Made by a program: the position numbers and the translations under genes. Below, piece after piece: positions 37,122 through 49,373 of a stretch of 64,000 nt of DNA (its first letter is position 1; every line of letters starts with the position of its first letter). The notes beneath the pieces were generated by a model, which saw nothing but the letters and a program-made list of their open reading frames with translations, did no database searches and was not told where the DNA came from. This DNA comes from Kryptolebias marmoratus (Eukaryota; Chordata; Actinopteri; Cyprinodontiformes; Rivulidae). Location of the stretch: NCBI RefSeq assembly GCF_001649575.2, contig NC_051431.1, positions 11,105,930 to 11,169,929 of the forward strand, read 5' to 3'.

Positions 37122-39832
37122 TTAGTCATCGTCCTGGGAAACAATGAAAGGCCTCGGAGGCGGAGATTGGTTTGAAAACTGGTCCGTAGATGGACTGCTT
37201 GGCTTGGGCAGCTCAAACCTCGACGGGGCACCAAAGGCTCTGTGGAGAGAACGCTCACTAACAGAAGGAGTCGCAGCGAGGCGCTGGGATCTTGTTAACT
37301 GAGCTGCAGGAGTCAGGCGATGTCCTGGGGGCGACTTTGATGAAGCTAAAGGCTTGAAGCTTCTAACGTGAGGACGAGGAGGAGGCATCTGCGTTCCTGT
37401 TGGGTAAGAGATAAAGTGACTTTAAAAGTCCTGCAACTTCTACGCCAGGTTCTGCTCTTTTGACAGTTCAAGGGGTAAGACTTTAGAGCAGTGGTCTCCA
37501 ACCCTGGTCCTCGAGGGCCACCATCCTGCATGTGTTCCTTGTTTCTCTGCTCCAACACACCTGATTCAGTGGTTAAATCACCTCTTCATGTTCTGCAGAA
37601 ACCTGTGAATCACCCATTGATTTAATCAGGAGTATTGGAGCAGAGAAACAAGGAAAACATGCAGGATAGTGGCTCTCCAGGACCAGGATTGGAGACCACT
37701 GCTTTAGAGATTCAGTTTAGGACACACAGTCGGCTACATTTCATTTAAATCACCTGGAACGTCTCCAAAACTTCTGGCCTCGCTCCACTGAACGAGATCC
37801 AACTGTGGCACCTTGGCCCGGCAGCTGTACCAGCCCGGAGCCCGTCTGAACACGTTGTGGTTTGCTGAGACCGCCGGCCCCATTAGTTTGTTGTTCTTGT
37901 AGAAGTAGAAGTTAATCGGGGGAGCGGGCGCTCGAGCGTGGTACTTGACGTGGCAGATGAGCTTCATTTTATCTGGTCCCATCTTGGCGTCGGCGTCGAT
38001 CTCCAACACCGGCTCAGACAGAACCTCTGAGACAGATTATCAGGAGGGGAAAGATTACCGACAGGATGGAGGAATCATGTTTAAATGTTTAAATGTCAGC
38101 AGTTGTTTAGTTTTGAAGGAACAAAAAAAAAAAAAGCTCCTTGTTTTTGTTCAACACAATATGTTGAACTATTTGTTGGCCCGCAGCAGCGACCTCCCGA
38201 AAGCAACGCCATCGAGTTGCCAAATCCCCGCTGTGGGCCAGGAAAGAGTCAACAACCAAAGGTTTTACTTGCTCACCACATAAAGGGACAGTCTGGTCAT
38301 TTTGAAGTGATGTGCTGTCAAATAGTTCTTTAATATTAACAATGAAAGTACCGTATCAGACGTTTCCTCTGTCACAGAGTCACAGAGTATGAAGAAAAGA
38401 GCAAAAGTCTTCATCCAGGCTAGGCTAATGGCTAGCCAAACGAGGGCAATTGTTCGGCTGGAAAAGCTGAACAAAAAGTGTTTTAGGTATGTTGAGAAGG
38501 AGTTGTTTTAAGAGCCTGAAAAACGCCAGCGTGGTCAGCCTTTAGCCTCTCCTTGACGAAAACTTTAGTCCTTCTCTCCAAACTCTGGGACTGATAAGGT
38601 TACGAAGTGTTGGTGACTATTTGACAGAAAGAAACTTCGATGATGACCAGGCTGTCTCTTTAAATGGATGCTGCGTTCAGAAGCTCGTGGCACGTTCAGA
38701 GGTAACCTAGTCAATAAACTCACCTACAACATGTACCGGAGTGTCAACCGAGATCACAGAGTGCGTCTGCTGCCTCATATCCCAGGACGCCCTGCAGGAG
38801 TACAACCCGTCGTCCTCGACGGTCGCCTCGGTCAAGCGGAAATGCGAGTTGTAGCCATTTTGTCTCATTACTTCTACGCCGTTTCTGTACAGGATGGTCT
38901 CGTGAACCGGAAAGTTCCCTCGAAGGTGACACTGCAAGGTCATGGTTTCTCCGACGAGGACAGGGTGCTGTGGAGCCTGCAGGATAGCCCACCCTCCTTG
39001 GAAAGGGTTACAGAGAAACGGGCAGATTTCATTTACAAACCGAAGAAGAAACAAAAGATTTCACAGCTTGGCGGTAAAGGGCAGCAAGAGTGGCCATTTC
39101 AAGTGCAAGCGAAGAAATACTGTGGAAGAGGATTTCATTCTATAACTTAGAGGCAGTCTGCAGCCGCCTCTAAGTTATAGAATGAAATCCTCTTCCACAT
39201 AAACGCTCGATTATTTGGTCAAACGAGACCCTACCGTCCACGACGACCTCCACAGGCAGACTCGGCTTGGTTTTGAGGTTTCCCATCGCCGTGTCCCTCA
39301 CCCCCTGGCAGGAGAACTTTCCACTCTCCTTGACGTGGACGTTCCACAGCCTGATGGTCTCCCCGGTCTGCGGGAGCTGCTCGGACCCTCTGAACCACCA
39401 GTAGCGCCAGGTGGACTCGGGGAAGTCAGGAACGCTGCACCTCAGCTGCAGGCTCCCCCCGGAAAAGATCCTCGAACTTTCAGAAACGAGCTGAATGGAG
39501 GCCCTGAACGAGGTGACCAAGGGGTTTGAAGAGGGGGCTAAAAAAAACAACAAAAAAAACGCCACGAATGGGTTACTAATCAGATAATAAAATCAGCTGT
39601 GAGCATTAAAACTTTAAACTGGGATCTGAACAGCTAAAATAATTACTCAAACAATGGAGTATCAGATAATTTATCCCATACCTGCAGGTACAGCAAGGTG
39701 CGGCAGCGACAAAAAAACTGAAAAAAAGCCAAACAAATATACAAATAAATGACACTTATTGCTGCTAAAATGATAAAATAAATGAAGCAACTTCAATGAA
39801 AACTTACCGAGGAGGGAGAGGAGTGCGTTCAT
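37122..39832 (-). CDS. Fc receptor-like protein, three Ig domains, no membrane segment
   Basis: Exons in transcript order: 39832-39808, 39717-39682, 39537-39235, 38996-38724, 38026-37754, 37396-37122. They total 1185 nt, 394 aa, all phase 1 and GT-AG. The first two exons encode a signal peptide (MNALLSLLVFLSLPHLAVPA); a short separate second exon is the usual Fc receptor layout. Exons 3-5 each encode one Ig domain with its Cys pair: LQLRCSV..FSCQG, LQCHL..YSCRA, LICHV..YSCRA. The last exon encodes a Pro/Ser/Arg-rich tail of about 91 residues ending FIVSQDDD, with no hydrophobic span and no ITAM or ITIM. The product should therefore be secreted or retained in the secretory pathway, as for mammalian FCRLA/FCRLB. 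A teleost soluble Fc receptor or an alternative membrane isoform is possible. Introns hold two MITEs and a perfect hairpin. The family is certain; orthology is not. Confidence 0.82.
37489..37701. mobile_element. hAT MITE with perfect 8-bp target duplication
   Basis: Termini CAGTGGTCTCCAA and TTGGAGACCACTG are inverted, and the element is flanked on both sides by CTTTAGAG (37481-37488 and 37702-37709). Outer parts of the interior are also inverted copies of each other. It lies in the last intron of the Fc receptor-like gene and belongs to the same family as 5487-5668. The intact duplication suggests a relatively recent insertion. Confidence 0.9.
38280..38664. mobile_element. MITE with about 45-bp imperfect inverted ends
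   Basis: The left end ATAAAGGGACAGTCTGGTCA is matched by the reverse of the right end, TTTAAAGAGACAGCCTGGTC; both continue to a shared CTGTCAAATAG. Its AAAGGGACAG start links it to the 36438-36969 element. It sits in the intron between Ig exons 2 and 3 of the Fc receptor-like gene. Confidence 0.7.
39121..39199. repeat. perfect 34-bp inverted repeat with 11-bp loop
   Basis: Arm 39121-39154 is the exact reverse complement of arm 39166-39199. The loop between them contains CTGCAG. It lies in the intron between Ig exons 1 and 2 of the Fc receptor-like gene and would fold as one uninterrupted stem in the transcript. It has no TIR or target duplication of the MITEs nearby. Confidence 0.95.
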
Positions 39833-42800
39833 CGTGCAAACTGAGTTTACTCAGAAACAGAGAGGGGACCAGATTCATTTATTTTAAATAAAAAGAGAAG
39901 TGAAAATGTTTTGGGCATATTTTTTCCTGATGCTGTTTCATCACTCAGGATGTCCTTTTTTTTTAACCAAATCTGCTGCCCTCAGTCATAAAATTCGTTT
40001 CTTGTATACACCAAGTGACATTGTGTGTTTAAAGAAAGGCCATCATTTCTAAACTCAGGATTTTTTAAATAAAAAGTTAACAAAATAATTTTTTTTTTTT
40101 TTTAATCAAATAAATTCTGCATTCCCTCATTTTCATGAGATTTTCAGCCATTTCCTCTGCGATGTAAGCGGTTATATTATAATATAAATTAATTTTTTTT
40201 CAATACTGTGTGCACTTTGTTCTGGTTTTCACCTCATTTTAGGACAATTTCTTGGATCATCTGAATCCTGGCATGTGAAGCACGAGAAGAGGAACTGAAA
40301 AAGAGTTTCAGCTGAAACTCACCAACGCCCGTTTACCACGAAACAAACCTTAAGGCAACACTGGAAAAACAGAGGTTAATAAACCCTCGTTTTTTAAAAA
40401 AAAAAACACATTTACACTGAGGCGGCAGGGTGACGTTTCTAGAGTTAAATCATATTAGATGTGATTAATCGTATCTATGTGACAATTTCATCTAAAGGTT
40501 GTAGAATGTCAGGATAAAATACTAAAACAAACTGTTAAATATTCTGTTTTATGTCCATTTCTGCAGATTCAGTTTAAAAGACATTTAAACCAGACTTTCT
40601 TTTTTTTCTTTAGTTATGTTAATTTTATATCACCATAAAAGGCAAATATTCTTTTCAATCATGTTTTTTCAGCGCCAACCCAGTTCAAGATGGCCGCCAC
40701 AGCCAGCTGACCTGAAACCTCAGTCGCATGTACAGATGCTGACCCGGAGCTCGGCGTGGTAGAAGCCGAGAGTCGATCACAACCTTGCGGGCGCACTTTG
40801 AGCGTGACATCTGACGCCACGAGCTTCGCGTCACTTCGAAGATTTACCGGCGACGACTCTGTCACTTCTGAGCTTGCAGCCTAAAACTCTGGCGTTAAAG
40901 GTGGCGGGCGATATGCATTCTTTCAAGGAATGTCAGGCCGTTCATTTTCCAAAAGAGATCAACAGGGGGAATGGTCAAACCCTGTGGACTTTGTGATCCC
41001 TGCAGCAACAACGACACAAGTCTTAAAGCATTCTCTGTTTTTATTGATCGTCGCACACCCATAGAAGCCAATAAGACTGTCCCAATAAGTTAATTTTAAA
41101 TTAAAGGCAGTACAGAGTCAGTGTCTCCCCAAACCTATAAAGAAACAAATGAAAGGGAAAACAAACCAAAAAATGGTTTAAAATACTAAATAAATAGCAT
41201 CTGCATACAGTGCAACAGCAGGTAGTTCGAGCTGGAGCTGAAATCTGCAGCTGCAGGCCGAACGTCCCACTGCAAACGTCAACAAAACATTCAAGACTCG
41301 TAACATGGGAGGGAAATGAAACCTTAGCTCATGAGAACGGGGAGAAAAAGGCGCCGATCGCAGTGTTTTTTTTGTTTTTTTTATAACCACCGCCAAAACA
41401 TTTCCTTCACTGTAAAACTGCTCAATTTATACACACATGGAAACAAACAGTTTGCAGCTGCTGTTCTCTTTCCATTTAACAGAAGCCCTCAGTTCAGTGC
41501 GGACCGGGAGCTTTAAAACGTCCGACAAAAGTGCTTCAGAACAAATGCTCATTTCCACAAACACAGCAACTACGGGCTTGGGAGTCATTTCGGTGCTTCC
41601 CGTTCGCAGCCAAACGGCATTTTATTCCGTCTAATTAAATTAAAACCTCTGATAGAGCAAAAACTAAGAGTCACTTCACTTAAAACTGCGCTTTTAGCAG
41701 ACATGCAGCCTCTTGAGAACCTCAAAAATCAACAAGTCATGTTCAGTTTTCTTTAGCTACTGTAAATATTACAGGTTTAATGTCATCGAGAAGAATCAAT
41801 GTCTGCCACTCTATAGAAAAATAAAATCACTTCTGTACGTCCAGCTTGGAACTGGAGCCTGGAATGAGAACGGGACGATATCTACACAAACTCGCCGATT
41901 TCTCGACACGGAGGAAACGTGTCTGTAAGCCTATTCAACACGCACACATGCACGCTGTCAGTTTTTGTCCTACAAGGAGAGGGAAACGCCGGGTGAATCC
42001 AGCCCGGACAGCAAGCACGATGAGCTGTCAGGTATGCTGAGCGATAAAATAAATCAAATTTAGATTTCCAAATTCCTCATTTGAAAACACATTTTGTTTA
42101 CATTTCCTGTTGATGTTTCTCGGACAGCAGTTTCCGTTTACACCAACGTCAAAAAAGAAAAAAACCCCGCTTTTATCCAGATTGCACAAATGTTACAACA
42201 ATAAAAAGTACTGAGGTACTGATGAGAAACGGACGGGTCTTGGAAGAGCTTAGATTGTCTGTTTTTCGTTGCAATTAAAGGAAGCGTCTGAGATGTTCGA
42301 GGAAGTCCGGCACAGATCCGTGGAAGGATGCGTAAATCCGTCTCTGTGACGTTAGGATGTCGAACAAGTAGTTTGGAAGTAACACGTCTTCGCCTTCGCG
42401 CGCAGAGTTAGAAGAGAGGATTGACACGAGCATAATACTGCATTTGTTACACAGAAATAAAACTAATGCAACAAAAATTCCGTGCAACAGCCTGAAAACC
42501 TAAAGTAACATGTCGTTTATGCTTTTTGACGTAAATAAAAAGGTAGTTTAGAGAATTTGCAAGCTTTCAAAAAAGGTGCCAAAAAGTGAACTTTGCGATA
42601 AGCCTGCTGTCGTGCTGAACGGCACATCTGGCTGCAGCTTCTTATCTACCGCACAGGTGCTGAAGTGGTGTCGAGCTTCTCGTTTAACTCTGCGAGAAAA
42701 GCGAAGGTGCGCACCCGCTGAGATGCTGAATTCAACAGTTAGTTTTCAGTTTGTTTTCACCGCCTCAGAGGCAACAGATGGATGGAAATGTGATCCAGAG

Positions 42801-42908
42801 TCAGCAGCTGCTGGATGTGCATACGGACAGCCGGGTTTGACAGCAAGGAAGGAGGAGAAGGCTACGCTCAGCCGGTGGTGGTTCCTTTGCCGAGCCGAAG
42901 TTCTCACA
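39833..42908. other. spacer plus probable rabgef1 3' UTR
   Basis: No coding exon is supported. A minus-strand AATAAA at 41040-41045 would give rabgef1 a 3' UTR of about 1.86 kb (41030-42908). 40672-40785 is a GC-shifted copy of dispersed family A with AAGATGGCCGCCACAGCCAG and GTGGTAGAAGCCGAGAGTC. The part from 39833 to about 40670 is AT-rich upstream sequence of the Fc receptor-like gene with poly-A/T runs and no clear promoter motif. Confidence 0.5.
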
Positions 42909-45900
42909 TCAGCCGGCGAACACCTGAGGTGTCAGCGGCGGGGGCAGCAGCTCGTTCTCAACATTATCCGAGTCGATAGCCGACGAGGCCGCGGGCTCCG
43001 TCCCGCCGCCTTTGGCTGTGGTGGCGCTCTGCGTTTCCAGCGGGAAGCTCTCCATGGCGCTCTGCACCGTCTGCTCCACCTCGTCCGTCCAGTCGATGAG
43101 GTCGCTCTCCATCTGACGGGCCTTTTCCATGACGCGCTCCTGCCTCTCGCCGAGCCCCGTCAGCAGGTCCAGGCTGTTGTGGGCCTGAGCGAGGGCGCCG
43201 CCGCCCGTGGACGAGGAGGAGGAGGAGGAGGCGGCGGCTCCGGTGGACTGCAGCCAGTGGGGGGACGCCTGGCCTGACATGTAGAGCTCAAACTCCTCAG
43301 AGCTCAGGTTCAAAGACTGGCCGTCCAGTTTCTCTATGAAAGCCACGGCGCAACACTGAGGAGCAAAACAGAGACTTGTTTTAGAATTTAGGTCATTTCG
43401 TTGGCGTAACGGTTGAAACAAACAGATGATGGACTGAGGTAGTGACTGTATGAACACGGTGTGTGTGTGTGTGTGTGTGTGTGTGTCAACAACCTCCTCA
43501 GCTGAAATCACCAACATTTAAAACCTTTTACCGGCCATTTTATTGCTTCTTAACACAAATGGCTAATCAGCCAATCACACAGCAGCAACTCAACCCATTC
43601 AGGCATCCAGATGTGGTGAAGTCGCCTTCCTGAAGTTCAAAACGAGCATCAGAACGAGGAAGAAAGAGGATTTAAGTGACTCGGTTGTTGGTGGCAGACA
43701 ATCGTCGCTAAGGTTTGCAGAGAATGGTCGAAAAAGGGAAAAAACATCCAGTTAGCTGCGGTGGTGTGGATAAAAATGCTTTCCTGATGTTAGAGCGGGA
43801 TAAGCAGACTAGTTTGTGATGATAGAAAGGCAACTGTAGCTAAACCTCATGTGTTTCATTTGAACTTTTTTTTTTGAATGTTTAATTAATTTATTTGTTT
43901 TCCTACTTTGCTACCAAATAAAAAAAGTGAACAGTTCAGTGAAGTATAAAGTTTGAAGACATAAAAACACAGAAAATGAAATCCAAAAGCTTTCATTGTG
44001 AGTCAAATGAAGATTTTTGTTTAAAAAGGGACAGTTCAGCTCTTTTGAAGGTTCTATGGAAAGGCCTTGAACAAATAATATCTTACTGGTTGTGGATAGC
44101 TCTTCGAACAATTTATTCGTAACTGAACCGTTGAGCTAATGGCTAGTCCGAGTGGACAAAGACCAAAGTGGTCTTAAAGGAACTCCAATCTCAGATGTTT
44201 TAGATCGGTTCGTGCAAAAAGCCGTTTTATACACCTTTACGCCATCATTTTCACATTAGTTACACCTGCTGCTACCTGGACTTCATCAGAAATGTGGCGG
44301 ATGTAGTCCGTGGTGCTGATTAAAGACGTACGAGCCAAAAAACAAGCTAATAACGTCATTTCCTCACCAGATTAGTGAAGTAGTAACCATCCTCTCCGGT
44401 CCTGAGCCTGCTGGGTTTGGAGAAGCGCGTGATGTACTGGATGTTGGACTGCAGCCGTGGAGGGTTCGCTTTCAGCACGATGTAAATGAGAGTAGGGAGG
44501 AAGTCGTCGGCAGACGCAGCCTCCTTCTTGGTCACTTTGATGGCGTTGAAAATCTGTTTGCAGCACCGAGTTATGCAGGCCAGCTTGTCTCTGGGGACTT
44601 GCTTCGAGTCCATTTCTATGACATCTGAAACAAGGGGAGAAATATGTCGAGCGGACATCGCCTGGAAGGGCTTAGCTGTTCTGCGTCTCTGAAAACAAAT
44701 AATCAGACTCACCTGTAATAGCTTTGACCACACTGTCGGAGACCTCGGGGATCTCTTCGTTCACAGGAACACACAGCATCTCAATGGTGACCCAGTGCAG
44801 GTCTCTGTAACGACACACAATCAGGGCGGTCTACCTTTTTGTCTGCTTCTTTCTGCACCAGCAGTAAAACGTGAGCGAACCTGATTCTCTTCTGGATCGC
44901 CAGGTCTTTCTTCTCGTCATCTGTGGTTTCGGGACAGAAAACTTCTTGGTAGAGGCGAGTCATCATGTACTTCTCCACTTCATCCATAATTCTCTCGAGC
45001 TCATCTGTTGAATCTACGAAGCCTAAAAGAAAAAAAAACAAATGGATACAATGAAAACGTGCTTTATAGTGAGCAATATTCACCTTTTGGTGAACGTTAT
45101 TAACTACAAACTGATTAAATTTAAGAGCGACGACGTGCCTTTGAACTGGGAAAGGCGCTCCGAGAGGTTCTGGTAGAAGTCCTGCACGCACTCCGACAGT
45201 TCATCAACCCCGATTTCCTGAGCCAAGGTCCAAAATAAACATTTTAGCTTAGATATAACCAGACTTCAGTTAAAAAACCTACCTAAAACACGGGAGCAGG
45301 TCAAAGTTATCAATGTTATTTATGAAAACTGCAAACTGAACTGAAAACAACAATTATAGGTTTTGGCAGTATATTGGAAAATAGCATTGTTGGTAATTAC
45401 TGGAAAACGTACACATATTTTCCACTTCATTAGCTGGAATAAGGAACTATATTGCGCAACTTTTTTGAGTTTTAGAAAGGTCACATTAAGTTTTGCTTAA
45501 ATAAACTAGAAATTTAGGATGACAACGTTGTTTAACAAAAACATTCAGTGAATCGGAAACACCCGGCGCTGCCGGACTTTTAAAAACAAAAGTGATCTTA
45601 GATGAAAACGGAACTCGAAGCAGACGTGACGTTAACGGCTCGCCTGGACTTGCTCACCCGTTTGAACACCATGTCCTCAGTGAAAGCCCGACACTGTCTG
45701 AAGATTTCTCCACCGGGCTTCAAAGGCTTGAGAAAACTGATGAAGTCCCGCGTGGCGCGGTCCCCGCCCAAGGACGACTGGCGGCTCGCCGAGGAGCTGG
45801 GGCTCGGGCTCGACTGTGCGTCGAACGAAGACGCGTCTGGGAAAAGGACACAGAGTTTTACTTTCATCAAAAGCTACAGAAACGTTGAGCGTCCCGTCCT

Positions 45901-46784
45901 GATTTCCCCACTTAAAGGCGCAGCAGTGAACGCTTTGTGCTGCAACCTTCCGACTGTGTTCAGGCCCGGGGAAGATGTGGCACGAATTAAATCAAGTTTC
46001 GAGGCGGGCAAACTCGCTCTGCACAAGAAAACTGAAGGGCAGAGCTGGAAAAAGTGTGACACGAAATATGAATTTTTCCAGCTTCTAAAATGAGCTTAAT
46101 CACCTTTGAATGATTCAGTGTCAGAATAGATGTTTCCTGGAGAACACATTAAAAAAGCTGAAATTCTCAACAACTTTCTTTTACACAGCGACAGGCCAAA
46201 CATGCAGTTTCAGATGAATCTCTCACTCAGCGCAGCAAACCTGGCAGAAACACTAACACGACGCAGGCTTGCAAACGAGGAGAAAGTTGTTTGGGATCAA
46301 CTCGCAAGAAGTCGTGAAGCACTGGTATCTGCCCCACCGATTACCTTTTCTTGGTGGTGTTTTTGACGACGGAGTGAAAAACTTTGTGACTGTGGTGACT
46401 TTGCTGGACTTCTCCCTTGTCTTCCTCTCCTCGTACTTGTTGGCGGGCGTGATCTGAGGCTGCGACTGGGTCTTCTGGTGTCTGCTCGCATACGCCTCCT
46501 CTTCCTCTCTCTGCAACCTGGAATGGAAACAGTCGTAGAAAACCCAACGCTTTCCAGGTGGACAAAAGCAAAGAGATTCGCCACTCTGAACTAACGCAAG
46601 GGAGCCAGACAAACCTCTCAGCGAGGGCCCAGTCTTCTTGAATCTGCCTTTGCTTTTCTCGCTGATTTTCCTCCCGCCAGCACTTTGAGCACAGGCCCTG
46701 CCAGGCTGTGTTGCCATAAAAACCACATCCTTTCTTGCAGAGCAGCTCCGATTGGTCCAGATGGATGCCTCGCCTTTGGCTCAT
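42909..46784 (-). CDS. rabgef1: Rabex-5, Rab5 guanine nucleotide exchange factor
   Basis: Rabex-5 loads GTP on Rab5 at early endosomes, works with Rabaptin-5 and binds ubiquitin. Exons in transcript order: 46784-46615, 46517-46345, 45836-45658, 45217-45139, 45022-44881, 44804-44713, 44624-44368, 43355-42909; 1539 nt, 512 aa (human 491). An A20-type zinc finger has C16, C20, C32, C35 (CX3CX11CX2C), followed by the ubiquitin-binding helix [13 protein letters not shown]. Next comes a basic-serine linker, then a helical bundle ([18 protein letters not shown]) and the VPS9 domain with [20 protein letters not shown] and [20 protein letters not shown]. The C-terminal helix carries [13 protein letters not shown] and the protein ends [12 protein letters not shown]. 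The intron after 45139 has a GC donor (AAAG|GCACGT); the others are GT-AG. A Ser/Gly/Ala-rich insertion ([12 protein letters not shown]) lies after the VPS9 domain. Confidence 0.95.
43459..43486. repeat. (GT)14 microsatellite in rabgef1 intron 7
   Basis: A pure GT run about 100 bp upstream of the last rabgef1 exon, CA-rich on the transcribed strand. Confidence 0.97.
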
Positions 46785-49373
46785 CTTACTTCAATGTAAA
46801 GGACTGCTGGAGGGGACACGGAGGGAAAAGTCAACCTGCAGAAATGCACCTTAAATCACGACTGTTGCTGTTTATATGATCAAACAAGTAGCATTTTGCT
46901 TCTTCTTGACTTGCACCAAACCTTAATAATAAACACACAGGCTGCTCATTAGAATTTACTAACTAGGATTTTATCTCATTAAGAATCAAGACGTTTAAAA
47001 AAGTCAGAAAAACGTCTGAGATACGACTTGTTTTGGGTGCTGGTTAGATTTGCCTCTAAAGGAATTTACATCAAACGGCTACGAGCTAAGTTAGCATTAG
47101 CTCACAATTAATATCATGACTAACTCTCAAACTACCTCTCGACATATTCTTACTTCCACAAAGACACATCCCAGCTTTCATTTCGGACAATTTTACATCA
47201 TGTTAAAGGTGGATGCTTGTGCTGGAAAGCCTGTCTCATGCATAAGATCGGTAATCCAGTACAAGCTAAGCTAATCAGTGCTAACTAAGCTTATTATCAA
47301 GCTAGATTTACGTGACGTTAAGAAGTCTCCTCTCTGTGTGAGTTATTTGTTTTAGAAAACACACTTTCATTCGTCTCAAAGATTATCGGGTAACGTCGCT
47401 GTCTCTTCGGTCTGCTTGTTGGTGAATATTGACATTAGCCAGGCGGCTAACTTCGTCCCAGAGCCATTTTATCTGACAGCTACTTCTTCTTCTACGAAGA
47501 GATTTTGTTTTATTATGAGAGGGGTTCAAAGATGTATAAAGGGCGCTACCGCCACCCAGCGGCGAGTTATGGGAATTACAACAAGCCCGAATTCCAAAAC
47601 TAAGTAAAGGAAACATTTAATTATTACTTTTTTTTTAAATAATTTAATCAGTAGATGATATAATGTTATTTATTTTAATTGATAATTGAACAAAAAATGC
47701 TTTAATATATCTGAAAAATTTAAAATCCATTTGGAAACTTGAACAGCCACAGTTTTTTTTGGTTTGTTTTCTTTTCTGGGAGCATTTTTTATAGTTTGTC
47801 AGAAGGAAACAAACCTTCAGCTTGGCCACACACGTTTCATTTTTGTGAACAATTAATAATATTATTTTCATTCTTTTCTTCTTATATATGTATATATTTT
47901 CTCTGTATTCTTTTGGCTCTCTCTACTGTCATTTATCGCTCCTCGTTCACCTGTGCCCAGAAGGTGGAAACTAACTTTCCTTTCTAAGACCAAGTGAGCT
48001 CAGGATTTTAATGGTACTCTCAGGCACAATACTTTAAATCCCTTTCTTTTATAGTGATAAACAATATTTAAACTGTTTAAACATTCTAATAATCCATCTA
48101 TATTTTATCTTTGTACGTAAAACTTGCTTTTCAAAGGAGTGCTATAATTAATGCTGTTACATAATGAGTGAAATGTGAATAATTAAGTTTAAGTAAGACA
48201 AAACAATCAGTTATAGCATGGTAAAATGAAATCTAGCTACAAAACAAACAAAAATCAGATTTTTTTAATGCAAATCTGAGAAGAAACATGTCAGTTTATT
48301 TCATTAATATGTAAAAAAATTTATAAAAATGTGCATTTATTTCCCATTTCTGAGAACATCAAGGCATTTAAATGGTAGATGAATGTAAAAGACTTATTTC
48401 TCATGCAGTTTTGAACATTTCAGACGCAGTTACACATGACGGCTTCAAATAAAATCGCAGGATATCTGATGCTGTTGGTTGTTCTTCTGCCCACAGATCC
48501 ACAGCAGTCAGAGAGCAGATCTCAGATCCTCCAGGATTGCTGAGGCTGGAGACCGCAGGACTCATCAGAGGACTTGTTTCCAGGCGCTGGTCGTTTCCTG
48601 CAGCCCTGCTTCTCTGAGCCAAGGCGCTTCAGCGTCGCCTGAAAACCATCAAGTCACGTCAGTGAGCACCGCGGTTAAACCGACCTCGGACGCTTGGAGC
48701 TTTTTAAAAGCGGGTTTTAAACACCTCAATAAGAAATACCTTTGTTTGAGCTGACGGCTCATCACTCTCCAAACAGAGGCCGTCTAAAAAGCTACCTACA
48801 ACAGGTAAAATACTAATTAAAGCCCACTTTAAAGATCTGAATTAAACCTTTATTACCACTGAGATCCTGCAGTCAATAGAGCGGATAAGCAGAAGCCAAC
48901 AAATGGGGATCAACTTGAATCATTACTAAGACAGGAATGATAAATCCATCCTGCTACAGTGAACTGAAACACTGTAAATATGCATAAATTTGATGTGTTT
49001 GATCATTTGAAACCTAATAAAGATTTAAAAATAGTCTTTAATTTCAAATAGGAACACGTAAAAAGAAAAATCTGAACACACTGAAGCCACAAAACACAAC
49101 ATTTGCATCCCTGTCTGAAACAGTTTTCATATCCGTTGAACTCTTTCAAGTCAACCACAAACTTCAAAGTGATTTACTGGGATTTTCTGTGACAGACCAA
49201 CACAAAGGTGGGGCAAAACTGTGAAGTGGAAGGAATATTACACATGGTTTTCAATGTATTTATATACATACTGTATATATACATTTATTTATTTACAGAT
49301 AAAAGCCTAAGAAGTTGGAGGGGTTTGGACACTTTTTCAAGACGCCTCATCCGTACAGGAGTACCTCACCTGG
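46785..49373. other. rabgef1 5' flank and spacer to the CARD-only gene
   Basis: The stretch likely holds the rabgef1 5' UTR intron and, near 47440-47560, its promoter; on the minus strand TTTATACATC sits downstream of a small GC-richer patch. From 47600 to 48400 the DNA is AT-rich with nothing recognisable. At 48401-48640 a minus-strand reading of about 70 codons follows a plausible acceptor (TTTTCAG|GC, exon start 48638) but matches no known exon; it may be a decayed remnant downstream of the CARD-only gene. This is uncertain. Confidence 0.4.

Noticed and set aside
42576..43277. 233-codon plus-strand frame
   Set aside because: It lies antisense to the last rabgef1 exon, whose GC-rich codons remove stops on the other strand.
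45602..46093. 163-codon plus-strand frame
   Set aside because: It is antisense to rabgef1 exon 3 and runs into intron; no family resemblance.
48401..48638. Possible extra caspase-like exon downstream of the CARD-only gene
   Set aside because: An acceptor-like TTTTCAG precedes it, but the reading shows no convincing similarity to exon 3 of the caspase copies and hits a stop after 23 codons. Kept only as a possible decayed remnant.
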